DNA from: Syncephalis plumigaleata
Taxonomy: Eukaryota > Zoopagomycota > Zoopagomycetes > Zoopagales > Piptocephalidaceae
DNA length: 45,696 nt
Assembly (NCBI GenBank): GCA_025201365.1
Contig: JAIXMF010000074.1
Coordinates: 1 to 45,696 of the forward strand
Direction of reading: 5' to 3'
The position numbers and the translations under genes are program-made. The first letter of the stretch is position 1, and every line of letters starts with the position of its first letter. Below are positions 12,079-23,776 of the stretch, one piece after another. A model generated the notes under the pieces. It was not told the origin of the DNA. It saw only the letters and a program-made list of their open reading frames with translations, and did not search any database.

Positions 12079-12355
12079 TCCTTTGTCATTTGCATGGTGG
12101 TCAACCGATTAACTACTAGTAAACTGTGCTTTCCCTTATACAACATGTTCGATTGAGGATGATATACTATTGCGCGATAGCACTCAGAAGGATTGAGCAT
12201 ACATTAAAATCTTTGTATTAGCTTTTTGCTTTTTGTATATTACACCGTAGAATACGATACGATACAATTGATTAACGCACTATTGAATTTACGGTTCATT
12301 TGTTACTTATTTATTAACTGATAAATGCGTGTATAAGAATAATATTAATGCAGAA
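12079..12355. other. AT-rich spacer downstream of the P450 fragment
   Basis: No gene seen. It contains a short GATAC-type run (about 12250-12266) similar to the one in the eIF5B intron. Confidence 0.4.
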
Positions 12356-12861
12356 TTAAACACGACATGGTTTGGCCATTAGTTTGTTGCCTCTTGGACA
12401 GAGTGTCGCCCTAAAGACCGGTGTCATGTCATTGCCTGGTAGTTTGGTGAATGTAAAGCGCCGTAATACCTCCGCCAGTGTGAGTCGAAGTTCCATCCAT
12501 GCCAAACTATTGTGTGAGGGATTTGCATTGCAACGTTAGTATCAACATGCTGGTTGGCACTCGTTACTTGGTAAGTACTTACTTTCGGCCTAAACAGGCG
12601 CGCGGTCCGATAATGAACGGCATGAAATGTTGCCGCATCACTTCAAGTTGCTTGGGATCGGCGTCAATCCATCGCTCAGGCTTGGATGCCAGCGGATCTG
12701 GGAACACTTGCTCGTTGCGTTGCATCGACATTATAGCTACTGATATATTCGTCTAGTGTGTATACAATGCGTTAACCAACGATATCATCGGTAATCATGG
12801 CATACTTACACCATTCGGTATGAAATAGCCACCCAGTGTTGTTCCCTCTTCCGGGACAGTA
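12356..12861 (-). pseudogene. Cytochrome P450 C-terminal fragment
   Basis: Three exons on the minus strand, 12861-12810, 12752-12583 and 12506-12356, read as the end of a P450. They give VPEEGTTLGGYFIPNG (the strand region after the K-helix), then TNISVAIMSMQRNEQVFPDP, then a PERW motif, then the haem-binding loop FIIGPRACLGR with the axial cysteine, then NLAWMELRLTLAEVL. The chain closes at a TAA at 12358-12356 after CPRGNKLMA. Introns are canonical (GTAAGT...CACTAG, GTAAGT...AATAG), with phases that fit. Upstream of 12861, where the I-helix and the ExxR K-helix should be, I found no matching frame in ~200 bp before low-complexity sequence begins. It is therefore probably a 5'-truncated remnant of a fungal CYP. 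The family cannot be set from this piece. Confidence 0.8.
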
Positions 12862-13079
12862 CTGGGTCATATATTGTACCCGTATAGCCAGCATCTACAA
12901 TGACAAACCATCCGATCACCAACATATATTCAGCTCATGGTCCTACACATTACAGAATATTATACAGGCAAAATATCGCACAGCAATAGCGCTTTCGTCC
13001 ACTTCGACATTTCGTCGCAAGTGGCAATGGTTATGCGACGCTTTAAATGTAAATTTTCTTTATTAGTCAATAAACCATT

Positions 13080-13860
13080 ATTTCCTCCTCAGTAATACGT
13101 GTCTTCTTCGTGTCATTCTATTACTCTATTCCTTGTTTATTGCTTCCGGTTATTCTTTTGTTTACTACTAATCTTAACTCGTTTATGTGCTTATTTGTCT
13201 TTAGTATTCTAGCACCTTTGTTTATTGCTTGTTCTACTTATTAGCATACACTGCCCTGTCTTGTATGCGTAATGTTGCTTATGTGTCTGCTATCCTCGCT
13301 GATACACGTCATCCCCACCTTGTCTTTCTCCCACTCTTCGTTCATATATCACTCCACTCTATCATAATAATATCTACATGCGGTTACTTTACTACAAGCA
13401 CACGTCGTTTCTGCAAGTTGTTCGAGTATGCGTGTCTTTGTACCGAGTACTTATTACTTTATTCCTTGTTCCTTCGCTTTCATTCTTAACAATATATCAC
13501 TTGTCGTTAGTCTATTCCTCGGGCTTGTTCCATTCTATTCTCGACTACCGGTAACGTACAACCTGCTAAGCGTGCTGATCATTTATTCCTTCGCGGCATT
13601 TGCTATTCCTCGCTATACTGACAGCATTGCTTCTTGTCTATACAATAGCATGTTTATTTACCTTAACTGCCGCTGATTGGCATAATAGGACAGTGCAAAT
13701 AACTAAACGTACACGCTATATGCATTCTTCTCTTCTTCTCTTCTTCTCTTCTGCTTCTTCTGCTCGTTTTCTACCGTCACTCTATGCTTTCTTGCTCTCA
13801 CATATCACTTACACGTCTAATAAATTACCATGGATTACACCCGTCCATTTTATTTATCTC
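13080..13860. repeat. Pyrimidine-rich low-complexity tract
   Basis: T/C-rich sequence with recurring 'agtaatacgtgtcttcttcg' and TTCTTC words shared with repeats A and B. The frames here are rich in L, F, S, Y and C and are judged to be composition artefacts. No motif or splice structure supports a gene. Confidence 0.45.
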
Positions 13861-15340
13861 TCTCTTTGGTCACATACATGTAGACATTATCGTAGTGTTA
13901 TCAGGTGTAAGCGTATATGTATGATCCTTTGTCATATACATGCTAACAATCCATTAATTGGAATGATTGGTATATTGTTCGTTCTTGTTTGTACTATATT
14001 GCCAGCAAACAGAGTAGGCTCATTTTAGTTTAATCATTCTATTTTATTGCTGTATTATAATCTTGTCTTGACCGTAGGTTGCTTTGTGGCATGGACCTGT
14101 GCTTGTATGAGTGCGTTAACGTACCAATGTTGTCTTTATTGTTATGCTTGATGATCATTAAATGTACGATTAATTAAGCATCGTTATTATTACTGTAGCA
14201 TATCCAGACGTAGAATTCGATAACGACTCGATATACAGCATATGATTATGGAGTATGCGAGTATTTGTAATGTGCATCCGATTTATTTAGTATGGTATAG
14301 TTGACACTGTAAACTATCATTGAAGCATTTGGTAAAATCGAGTATTGCATTCTCGTTGTAAGCATATATGCATACGTGGTCATTCCATTCACTAGGTTGC
14401 TAACCATTAAATTGCTAATAACATTAATTGAATAGGATTACAAGACAGCACATGACTTATGGGTAGGATGATAGCAAAAGACATGTATATAAATCCATCT
14501 AATAAATTGCACTAGATTTATTGATTTTATATCGAATGAGGTAGAGCCAGTGGTCATAGCAGCAATGAATGGATTTGAACTAAGCGGCAATAATAACACA
14601 TTGTGTGCACATTCTAATACAGCGTAAACACGGAGATTTATTATGATATACTTGTTATCTATATTCTTGCCAATGCTATTACGCAATAAACATCCATCTT
14701 TACAATAACTATATGTTGATTCTTCGAGCAATCATTATTCTACATTAATGCAAATGGTGTATGTCGTGGATGAATCTATACTAGATGATTAGTCTTGCTG
14801 GGTTTTGACGATGACTGAAATGGCTAGTCCACCCACTGACCGAGAATAACGTCCGACTCCATTCTAATTACCGAATACTTGCTGTGGTATGTCAGCCATG
14901 TGATATGCTCAGTTTTATCTATTGATTGAGATGACGACTGCCCATACTCATATGGAAATGCCGTCAATGGTAATAATCGAGTGTTCGCTATGCTGGCAGT
15001 AATCAATGTAGTATAAATTGCATAATAGTAGTATCGCGTGTATTAATATCTATAATTGATCATATCGTATGGATGTTAATGGACTGATGATGATGATGAT
15101 GATGATGATAGTATCATTAGTAGTAATAATTGCTAGCTGATCATTCTAATCCATTCAACTAATAGTGAATATCGTACACGAATACTATATGATAAAGTAA
15201 CAGTTTATAATTGGTATGCATCTGACAACTTGGTTCCATGTGTTCATGATGATCGAATGAATTAGGTCGTTATTCAATAGGCTTGCTAGGACATCATCGA
15301 TGGGATGTTGCTATTAGTTACATGAATGCATAGCAGTAGT
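13861..15340. other. Gene-poor stretch
   Basis: No gene is supported. There is a GAT trinucleotide run at about 15085-15110. A minus-strand frame at 14824-15006 ends in an ordinary-looking sequence (for example NTRLLPLTAFPYEYG and VILGQWVD) that could be another decayed gene end, but I cannot name it. Confidence 0.35.
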
Positions 15341-15360
15341 AATGATGTGTCCCTTGTTAT

Positions 15361-16372
15361 TGTTCACAACAAGTCGGCATCGATTGCATAGACATTCCGG
15401 CTGATCAGATCGATAGCTCCAACATCTCGGCATTTATGTCGTGCCGATAAATGTAGAATCATTTGGCCAGATGCACCGTTCATAGTGTCTATTACGTTGT
15501 CGATCAATAGTCATTATCACGGCATACTCATACTGCATACTCCATGCTTACTTGGTAATGATATCGTCTCACTAATAAGGACAGTGTCATTTCTCGTGGT
15601 TAACGTCGACGGTGTAGCAACATTAGCCGATGCACATAAGAACAGTTCAGGTAGTTGTGATGCTAATGCATATTGCTTAGTAAATATGTACAAATAATAT
15701 CACTATCGCTATTATTATTATTGTCGTCTTACCGTATTTATGTAGCAATTGGCCTAGTGGAGACATTGCACTGTCTTCTAGTTCTAGTGTCAGATCGATT
15801 TGCGCGCTTGTCTTGATTCCCTTGTCAGCCAATGAGATTTGTAAATAAATCATTTAGTATACTTCAGATAGCACTTACTTGGCCTATCGCATCTTCTCGA
15901 CTAGCTGGTAGTACTGACTACGAAGGTGTCGTAGCACTGTCCAGTCTTGCTCCAAAGCAGTATTATGCCAACGACCATCCTATTCATTACCAATGCTCGA
16001 GTGTTAGACCATACGTAGCTCTGTGATTGCAAGTGTTTACCAGAGATATCCATCCCGTCTAGAATACGCTATCAAGTGGTGTCGACCAAGTTGACGAGGA
16101 AAAAGGCTGAATCTCCTCGGTTAAATGACAAGTAATTGGTGCGAGTGCGCGTGTGTACACCTCAATTATCTATGCGGCATTCCTTGCTTAGCTACAATTG
16201 CATATCAAGTATCCAGGGCTTCTTACGCGGTATACAGCAGTCTGTGCCGACCTTCGTGCCAACGATAATTTGTCGTCAGCATAAAGCCGCTCCTTGATAG
16301 ATTCAAAGTAGAATGCCGATAACTGTGAGTTGATAAAGCGATTCAATTCTTGAATAACTGCAATAAACAAGG
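15361..16372 (-). pseudogene. Isoleucyl-tRNA synthetase C-terminal remnant (organellar type)
   Basis: Minus-strand pieces in the right order for the anticodon-binding and C-terminal region of a bacterial/mitochondrial-type IleRS. At about 16367-16230: ELNRFINSQLSAFYFESIKE, then RLYADD, then RRSAQTAVY. Next come LAPITCHLTEEI, STPLDSVF-stop-TGW, then DWTVLRHLRSQYYQLVEKMR-stop, LELEDSAMSPLGQLL, and a final piece with an SARHKCRDV zinc-finger-like end. A TAG at 16061-16059 falls inside the conserved SVFxTGW segment and another TAG at 15886-15884 follows the 'EKMR' helix. Frames shift between pieces. The known enzyme charges tRNA-Ile; this copy cannot make it. Confidence 0.72.
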
Positions 16373-17021
16373 CAGATATTAGTTCTACCGTTGCGTATGC
16401 TATTCACCCTTCTTATCGACATACCTTTATTGAACGAAAATACTTGCTAAGCATTGCTAATAAGCGTGGCAGAGCAATGTAGTTCATGTAAAGTGTATTG
16501 GTCTATCAAGTAACGATGAGAATGCAAAAAGGTTGACGTAATCAATATGCGCATTATTGCATATAAGTAGCAACGAGTGAACAAATAGAATACAAGATAA
16601 ACAATGTAATAAACAAGCAGTAATTAGTAGAATGACTGACTTGTCACGAATGAGCAAGGAATGAGCAAGAAAGGGTGCATGAACACGTATGCCAGTTTAT
16701 TTGAAGAAGCAGTGTATGCTTGTAGGTCAATAGAGTATGGAGATGGCAGTAAACAAATAAAAATACAAGTAAAAGCATGACGTAATGGTGGCATACAAAC
16801 AGATGACGGAAAAGAGTGGCAAAAGTAAAAGGTGCATATTACAACGAGAGCAGTAAACGCTTAAGCATTGATAAATAAGCAGGACAGTGATAGAAAACAA
16901 ATGACTAGAACGAACAATAAACAAGGCTTATTGGTATAGTAATAATAACGACAAGTGAGCATGTAGATAGTTTAGAGGAAGAGGAAGAGAACAAAGAGAT
17001 AAATAAAAGTCATAGAGATAG
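16373..17021. other. Purine-rich gene-free stretch
   Basis: No gene found. The A/G-rich plus strand looks like the reverse complement of the pyrimidine-rich repeat family seen at 2-3 and 11-13 kb, though it is too diverged to align by eye. Confidence 0.35.
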
Positions 17022-17466
17022 TATGGCAGAATAGCTGCTATAGGGAGTGTGTATGTTAAAGTGAAAGAGGAAGTAAGTGGAATACGAATGACACGAAGAA
17101 GACGCGTATTACTGAGAAAGTAAACAAGTAAATAGAAGAAAGAGGAATAACTAGCATATAATTAAGAGGAAGTAGACGTATGTTGTTTACTGACAAGTGG
17201 AATGTAGTTGACACAAAGAAGGCACTTACTGTTTAATGATAAGGGAAATGACAAGGGAAATGAGGTTGACACGAAGAAGAGAGTATGTGAAAGAAGTAAA
17301 CGACAAGTGGAATGTAGTTAATACTAAGAAGGCAGCATCGGTAAAGAAGTAAAGGGAAGCAACAATGAATGGATACTTAGAAATGGATCAGTAAATCATT
17401 AATGTCATTAGACACTAGTAACGAACATGTCAATTAGTATTAGTGCTTATTGATTGCTAGTAGTAG
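17022..17466 (-). repeat. Inverted copy of dispersed repeat A
   Basis: Reverse complement of 1914-2347 with few substitutions and one short extra segment (a doubled 'gacaagggaaatga' word at about 17244-17265). It marks a second inverted link between the left end of the window and this region, outside the eIF5B arms. Confidence 0.85.
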
Positions 17467-18175
17467 ATGAATAAACTAAATATATACTTATTATTGAGCA
17501 TTTTTGAATGGTTCTATTTGAATGACAATGCATTGCGTTGTGTATTTGACATGTGTATAGATTAATTACAATAAAGATATTGCTACAATGATGTCAGCAT
17601 AATGACGTGACATGCCGTAATGTGTTAGTTGACGTATAGATTAGCAATATCAATGTGGCATCTTAGTCATACAAACTACGAGAATTCACATATAAAACTG
17701 AAGCTATACAAGCAGCTAGTAGGTTAGAACATCTGCCCTTTACTGCTTTTATCGCGAAGCATATTGGTTACAATCTTACTCACCTTTTTTTAGTTATATA
17801 AAAATTACCATTAAAGCTAAGTTCAAAGAGGGTAGTCAGCGCGTTTGTAATGCTATGGTGGTGTGCGCTTTTGCGTCAGTTGCTGTCCTCACTGGAAAGA
17901 GTGGCAACAAGCTTATCAGCACCACCAACGATGACGGTACCCTCGTTGGAATTAAGAACAGAGCCAGCGGCGCTGGTTGCGGTTACGGCTGCAGCAATGG
18001 CTTTCAAACTATAGCTGCATCACCATCATCTCCGCCACCACAATTTTCTCCCCTCAATTTTTCCACTATGTTGGCAACAACATCTAGTGTGATTAAACCG
18101 TATATATTTGATACGGAAGCGCAAATACATTAGTCGGTAGAACGTATGTTACCATGACTAACTGCACCAAAATAC
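17467..18175. other. Spacer with an unrecognised open frame
   Basis: A 92-codon plus-strand frame at 17855-18133 (Gly/Ser/Thr-rich, with a proline run near residue 58) lies just upstream of the Cdc20-like fragment and might be the N-terminal region of the same decayed gene. No motif supports it independently. Confidence 0.25.
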
Positions 18176-18310
18176 GACTCGCGCAGAGTTAAGCGCTTTT
18201 ATTCCAACCCTATAGATTGGTCATCAACCAATTTATTAGCGGTTGGAACTAAAGAACGCGTAAGCGTGGTGAATACTACCACAGGTGCTGATACTAATTG
18301 GGGTGAAATA
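18176..18310 (+). pseudogene. Cdc20/Cdh1-like WD40 fragment
   Basis: A plus-strand frame reading DSRRVKRFYSNPIDWSSTN and then LLAVGTKERVSVVNTTTGAD. The Fizzy family (APC/C activators Cdc20 and Cdh1) has at this point a D-D-F-Y-x-N-x-x-D-W-S-S-x-N-x-L-A-V-G-L block at the start of its WD40 propeller, and the agreement is good. The next WD repeats are absent: the sequence after about 18315 is AT-rich and unrelated. It is only ~45 codons long, so the call rests on one block. Confidence 0.5.
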
Positions 18311-18448
18311 TGCTTAAATAATCCAATAATAATATCTTTTCGTGTATGTTTAATCACTCTTTATTCGCACTATCCTACCGCATTTTAATTGTATCTTTTA
18401 TTCATATCTCCACATCCCAATCCCTTCATTTATTATGTTATGTCCTAT

Positions 18449-18580
18449 TAGCACAGATACATTTGTATCAATGTGCTAATTTACTGATCCTTCGTATGTG
18501 TCTCAGCTGGTATATCGCGAACACTACGACAATGTGTATATGGCCATTTATTACAGGTGGGCTTATATACATTGTCGTAG
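18449..18580. repeat. Two neighbouring stem-loops
   Basis: The first, 18449-18478, reads TAGCACA-GATACA-TT-TGTATC-AA-TGTGCTA, two perfectly paired blocks with a small bulge. The second pairs 18524-18540 (CTACGACAATGTGTATA) with 18566-18580 (TATACATTGTCGTAG), perfect except for one bulged G. No gene is linked to them. Confidence 0.6.
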
Positions 18581-18600
18581 CACCCACTGCTTAGTATTAT

Positions 18601-18900
18601 TACGTTAATATTCAGCAGTATAGCGGTATATTGTCGCAAGGCTATCCAGTTGCTTCAAAATAACATTCCGTATCCACCGTAGAGGCGGTGGCTACGTCTG
18701 TGGATATGATGGGGACATAACATATTTATTGCTTTATTCATTCATTCATTCATAATTATCAATTACAGGTAAGTTCATTTATTGAAATACACTAACAATA
18801 TTACAATTAGAACATCCAAATGTCAACGATATTGACTACATACTATTTCCATTCTATTCGGTAAGTTGACATTTCTATTCATTGCTAATACAAGTGACAA
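18601..18900. other. AT-rich spacer before the eIF5B right arm
   Basis: Nothing supported as a gene. Intron-like GTAAGTT...TTAG and ATTCAT runs occur near 18740-18870. Confidence 0.35.
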
Positions 18901-21900
18901 TATCCAGACAATATGTACTAATTCCCATTCTAATTGTCAATCAACTAATATTCAACAATAACGACAATATACCGGAATAATCAACCATGCTAATGCTTAT
19001 TGCCAACACTCATTGCCATCCATCATTGACAAGTATCCACTAGCAACATAAATAAACATGAATCATTTTGATCTGTATCGACATGTCATTATTGTATACC
19101 CTTCTATCTCATTATTGCTTCATTACCTTCTACTTGCCAGAACGACATTGTATCTTAGTCTGCTCATTCCTCTCTTTCATCCAGCATCAATGATTCCATA
19201 CACTCATTCCATTCTACTATTCTGGCATTTTATCAGTGATGCAAGTCATTTATTCCATTCTACTACCATCATACACATACCAATAAAGACAAGCTGTCCA
19301 TTGCTTCATACCGTTCAGAATGTATCATTCTTCTATTATTTCGTAATAATCCAAATAATCATACATGTATTGGTACAAAGCAAGAACATCAAGTAAATAC
19401 GGCAATTCCGTTTATTAATTCATAATCATATTACATAAATGTAAATAATGGTATAGCCATTTATTGAATAGCCATGTGACGTAGATCATCATTACCCGTT
19501 CACGCTGCATGTAATTAATACAAAAATGCACTCTTATGTAATTTACTACCTAATAGCATGTCATTTTATTTATTGAATGTCCAGCGTCTTCTTTAGCTTA
19601 ACAATCAATGCCCATTCCTCCTTGGACACATCGTTACGGAAGCTTTCCTTAAGAATATCAATTGATTGACGAGATATCTAATAGCATGACGATTAATACT
19701 CTAGTCATGCTATCCATTAGTACAGCAATAGTCGTGCCGCGCTTACCTTGCTGTATAGTTCATTCTGTTCTGTAAAGTGACGGCCTACCATCTTCGGTGT
19801 TTCATAGACGGGACATTCAATCTTAACGGCAACACCCGCGGTAGCTTGTCCCTTCTTTACGAGGTCGACACTCTTGTGATTCTGCTCGATACTGGTCACC
19901 TTACCGAGCGTGATGATTTCTTTCTCCTTCGTCTCAGGATCCGTGTTAATCACGCAGATCGGTGTACCAGGACGGAGACTACCCTCTACCACGTCGACAC
20001 CCAAAACGATTGGATCACGCTTGTTGAATACACAACCGGGCACGATCTTTAATACGCAAGGGAAGACCGCTTCAGGTGCTTGATCCTTGCGTTTTTGTTC
20101 CATAATTTCCTAAATAACATAACACAATGAAATCATCTATATTAGTTCATCATCATCGTTGCTAATCACCTGTTATGCTATGTGCACTAGTAGACTTACC
20201 TTATTGTATGCCATAAATTGATCGAATAGATGGTAGATGATATCGGCGGTAAATATACGTATGCCCATTTCATCTGCCAACTCTTGCGCATCCCTGTCGA
20301 CCTTGACATCAAAGCATAGCATTACCGCGAATTCCTTGGCTCGTTCCAACATGGTCGAGCAGCGAATAATGTCACGCTTATGCACGGGACCAATGTTAAT
20401 GCCGGACACGGGAATCTTTGATACTCGCAGGAATTCCAGCAATGCTTCCAGTGAACCGATAGTCGATGCTTGTACACAAACACCGCGACCACTTTTGTCG
20501 ACCGATTTTAACAAGGTTTGCAGATCGGACATGACCTCGTCCATTAGATCGTCTTCATCGTCATCCGGACCAACCACCATGAGACGGGAGCCGGCAATGG
20601 TCTTTTCTAGTTCTGGCGCGCAAATCTTAACACCCATGGCGGCTTTAATGGTCTTGTGATGCACGTAGGCCGACTATTATCATTGTATATTTACAGGTAA
20701 GCTGATGCTACTAACCAAGGTACTATTGCTTGTCTCCCTTACCTTAACTCGTAATTCTCGTAATGGTTGCGGTGTAAGCAGTGCTCGGACATTGGTGACG
20801 ATAGGTCCGTTCAAACCGCATACTACAATACGGTCACCTTCGTTCAACACGCCATTCGACAATACAACATCAATGGTGGTGCCGAGGCCTTCTATCACCT
20901 TTACTTCCAATACTGTGCACTCCAGTTCCGACAAATACATTAGTTTGTCGTTCATACGCGTTTGAGTTAGTTGCACCAGCAGGTTAAGTAAATCGGGAAT
21001 ACCCTCGCCTGTAATGGCTGAAGTTGGCACGAGCGACACATTACGGCCAAGATTCTTATTCTCATAGTAAAGACACGAGTTGAGACCCTAATCGTATCGT
21101 ATCGTATCGTATCGCAGGGGATAGAATGATTCATTAGTGTTACTTTATAATAGCTGACGACTAGACTCACTTGTTCAGCAATTCCAATATGACTTTTTTG
21201 GTACGATCCTCAAATTCCCGTTGTGCATGTTGCTTTTGTTTACTAAGCGAGTCGCGGAACGCATTGTTCGGAATTGGTTTCCAGTCGTAGACACGATCAA
21301 TCTATACGAACGATATCGTTGTACATTATTATTAGTTGTTCCGTTTGTATATTCCTCGCAGTGTACAAACCTTGTTTAGTGCAACAATAAATGGCGTTTT
21401 ACGATCACGCAATAGACGTAATGACTCGAGTGTTTGTGGCTCCAAACCATGCTATATAATAATATTGCAAATGAATGAATCAATCAGCTAATGTATTCAT
21501 GTACTCCATTCGCGTTATCTCAATCTACTTACCACAATATCTACAACGAGAATGGCGATATTACACAGCGATGAACCACGAGATCGTAGATTAGTGAATG
21601 ACTCGTGACCTGGCGTGTCGATGACCAATAGACCAGGCAGTTTGTATTCAATTCTGATGTCCTATTAATAAATGAGCATTAATAACTATCGACTAGTGGA
21701 TCGGTGGCAATATCGAATTACCTCGGGTAAGCATTCCGTCTTTTGTTTAACCGCATCAATCGGGAAGTAGGTGGCACCAATTTGTTGGGTAATACCACCA
21801 GCTTCACCTTCTTGAACATTAGTTTGTCGGATCTATATGAATTAATGGTTAGCATAGGTAATAGCTAATCCAATAATGCGCACCTTATCCAATAGCTTGG

Positions 21901-22028
21901 TTTTACCCGTATCTACGTGACCAAGAATACAGCAAATGGGCGAGCGAAGATCATCCTTTGATCGGGCAGCAAGTGCTTCCTCCATACGTTTCTATCGTCG
22001 TAAACATAGATGATAAGTCGATTCTACT
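18901..22028 (-). repeat. Right arm of the eIF5B inverted duplication
   Basis: Reverse complement of 3181-6313. It covers the 3' flank and the last nine coding exons of the full-length eIF5B gene. The arm ends inside the intron between the exons at 22055-22200 and 21884-21991, which is why the left copy lacks everything upstream. The arms are separated by ~12.6 kb. Confidence 0.92.
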
Positions 22029-23776
22029 TGCATGTAACTACATCACACGCTTACCTGACGACGTTCTGCCGCTTGTTTCTTTCGCTCTAATGCTTGCTTC
22101 TGAACTGCCGTAAGTTCCTCGTCCTCGCTATCTTCCTCGCTGTCCTCTTCGCTGTCTTCTTCACTCTCTTCCTCGCTTTCCGTCTCTGGTTTCTTCACTG
22201 CTGCATTTACGTTTACTATTAGTCATCACCACCACCATACTGATCATTATTTAGCATATACTTGCCTGTCTTCTTAGTTTCCTGCTTCTTTGGTTCTTGC
22301 TTCTTCACTTCTTGCTTCTTCACAACCTTTTCCTCTTCCTCTTCTGATTCATCATCCCATGCAGCCTTTACATCCTCCTCTTCAGACTCGTCTTCCCAAG
22401 ATGCCTTTTCCTTTCCTGCTACTTCAGCTTCCTCCTCGCTTTCTTGCTCCCATGATTCCTTCTCTTTATATGCTAATTGTTAGTTACATAATAACAATAA
22501 TCATTGCCTCATATTACTTACCGTTCTTGGCTTCCTCTTCCTTTTCTTCCTTTTCCTTCTTGGCCTTCTTCAATGCCTCCTCTTCTGCCGCTTTCTTCTT
22601 GCGTGCCTCCTCTTCCTCTTCCTTCTTCTTCTTTAATGCATCGTCACCTTCACTCGACTTCTCCTTTTGCGGCTTCTTCTTCTTATTGCTATATACCACT
22701 CGCTTTTTGGTAGACTCAGCCTCCTTATTCTCTAGCGCACTAGCAGATATCATGCCCGATGCTAATAATTGCTCGCGTAGTTGCTCGGCCTTTCGTTGCT
22801 TTTCTTTTTCCGCCTTGCTAAGCAATTTGCCCTCCTTACGCAGTTGCTCTCGTTTCAACTAATGTATCAATGCTTAGTTTTCCGCGTTTAATGCCATTGT
22901 CGCATCTAGCAACATCCTACCTTCTTCTCTTCTCGTTTACGTTCTGCAGCTTCGGCCGCCAATCTCTCCTCCTCTTCGAGACGGCGCTCCTCCTCCTCGA
23001 TACGTAGTCGTTCCTCTTCCGCTAGTCGACGCGCCTCCTCTTCGGCAGCTCGTTGAGCCTCAAGCATTTTCTATTTATATATACACACAGCATTAAGCAT
23101 TTAGTATCTATCACTGTACTTGACTTTCCTTTGACTTACACGTAGCTTAGCAGGCACACCACCAGCCTTCTTCTTTCCTTTACCTTTGGCACCGCTGCCT
23201 GCATCCTCATCCACTTCAACCGCCACAGGCTCTTCAACAACCGGCTGATTTTGCTTCTCTTTGTTGCCCTTGCCTCCTTGCTCTTTAGCCTTTTGTGCCG
23301 CTAATCGTTTCGCTTCTTTTTGTCTTTCCTTCTTTTCACGCTCTTTCTCCTTCTTCGACTTGATACGAATCTCGCCATCGTTATCAGCTGTGTTCTCACT
23401 AGCAGCTGGCGTTTGCTCCTGCTCCGGTTGTTGCTGTTGCTTCTTCTTGTTCTTCTTGGCTGCGCGTGACGCTTGCGCCATCAAGCCATACTCTTCGTCA
23501 TAATCGGGTTCTTCGCCAATTTCAAATCCCGTTTTAATTGCGGTGACCTCGACTGGTGCTGCTGCTGCTGCGGGTGCTTCCCCCGCTGTCTCTGCAGCTT
23601 CCTGAGCAATAGCTTCTATATCCTGCTCGAATGCTTCATCCCTAGTTGTGATTCAATATATGTATCCATTGTATTTATTAGTAAGAGCGGCGATACTTGT
23701 ATACGTATGTATAGATAGATATGACTTACCAATAATCATCTTGGGCCTTCTTCTTTCCTGCCTTCTTTTTTGCCAT
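19570..23776 (-). CDS. FUN12: Translation initiation factor eIF5B (full-length copy, one frameshift)
   Basis: Fifteen exons from the ATG at 23776: 23776-23730, 23641-23140, 23070-22921, 22858-22522, 22472-22266 (GC donor), 22200-22055, 21991-21884, 21832-21722, 21661-21533, 21451-21371, 21301-21175, 21087-20743, 20673-20200, 20109-19747, 19647-19570. The N-terminal third is a K/E-rich, highly charged low-complexity region, as is usual for eIF5B. Then come the GTPase motifs GHVDTGKTK (G1), DTPGHES (G3) and NKID (G4), the beta-barrel and the C-terminal domains ending KKTLDIQ. The known role is GTP-dependent ribosomal subunit joining. At about 21181 this copy reads GGAATTGCTG where the truncated copy reads GGAATTTGCTG (EFAEQ, the family consensus), so the phase into the next exon is wrong by one base: a real lesion or a base-calling/assembly error. 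Confidence 0.9.

Noticed and set aside
13229-14028. Several overlapping hydrophobic frames
   Set aside because: Pyrimidine-rich low-complexity DNA gives L/F/S/Y-rich frames in every phase; no splice structure or motif.
18661-18720. Possible tRNA-like fold around 'ccaccgtagaggcggtggc'
   Set aside because: Only one short stem forms; there is no T-arm GTTCRA or proper cloverleaf spacing.
22290-23503. Long frames opposite the eIF5B N-terminal exons (poly-Ser/Leu/Phe)
   Set aside because: They are antisense images of the K/E-rich coding exons.
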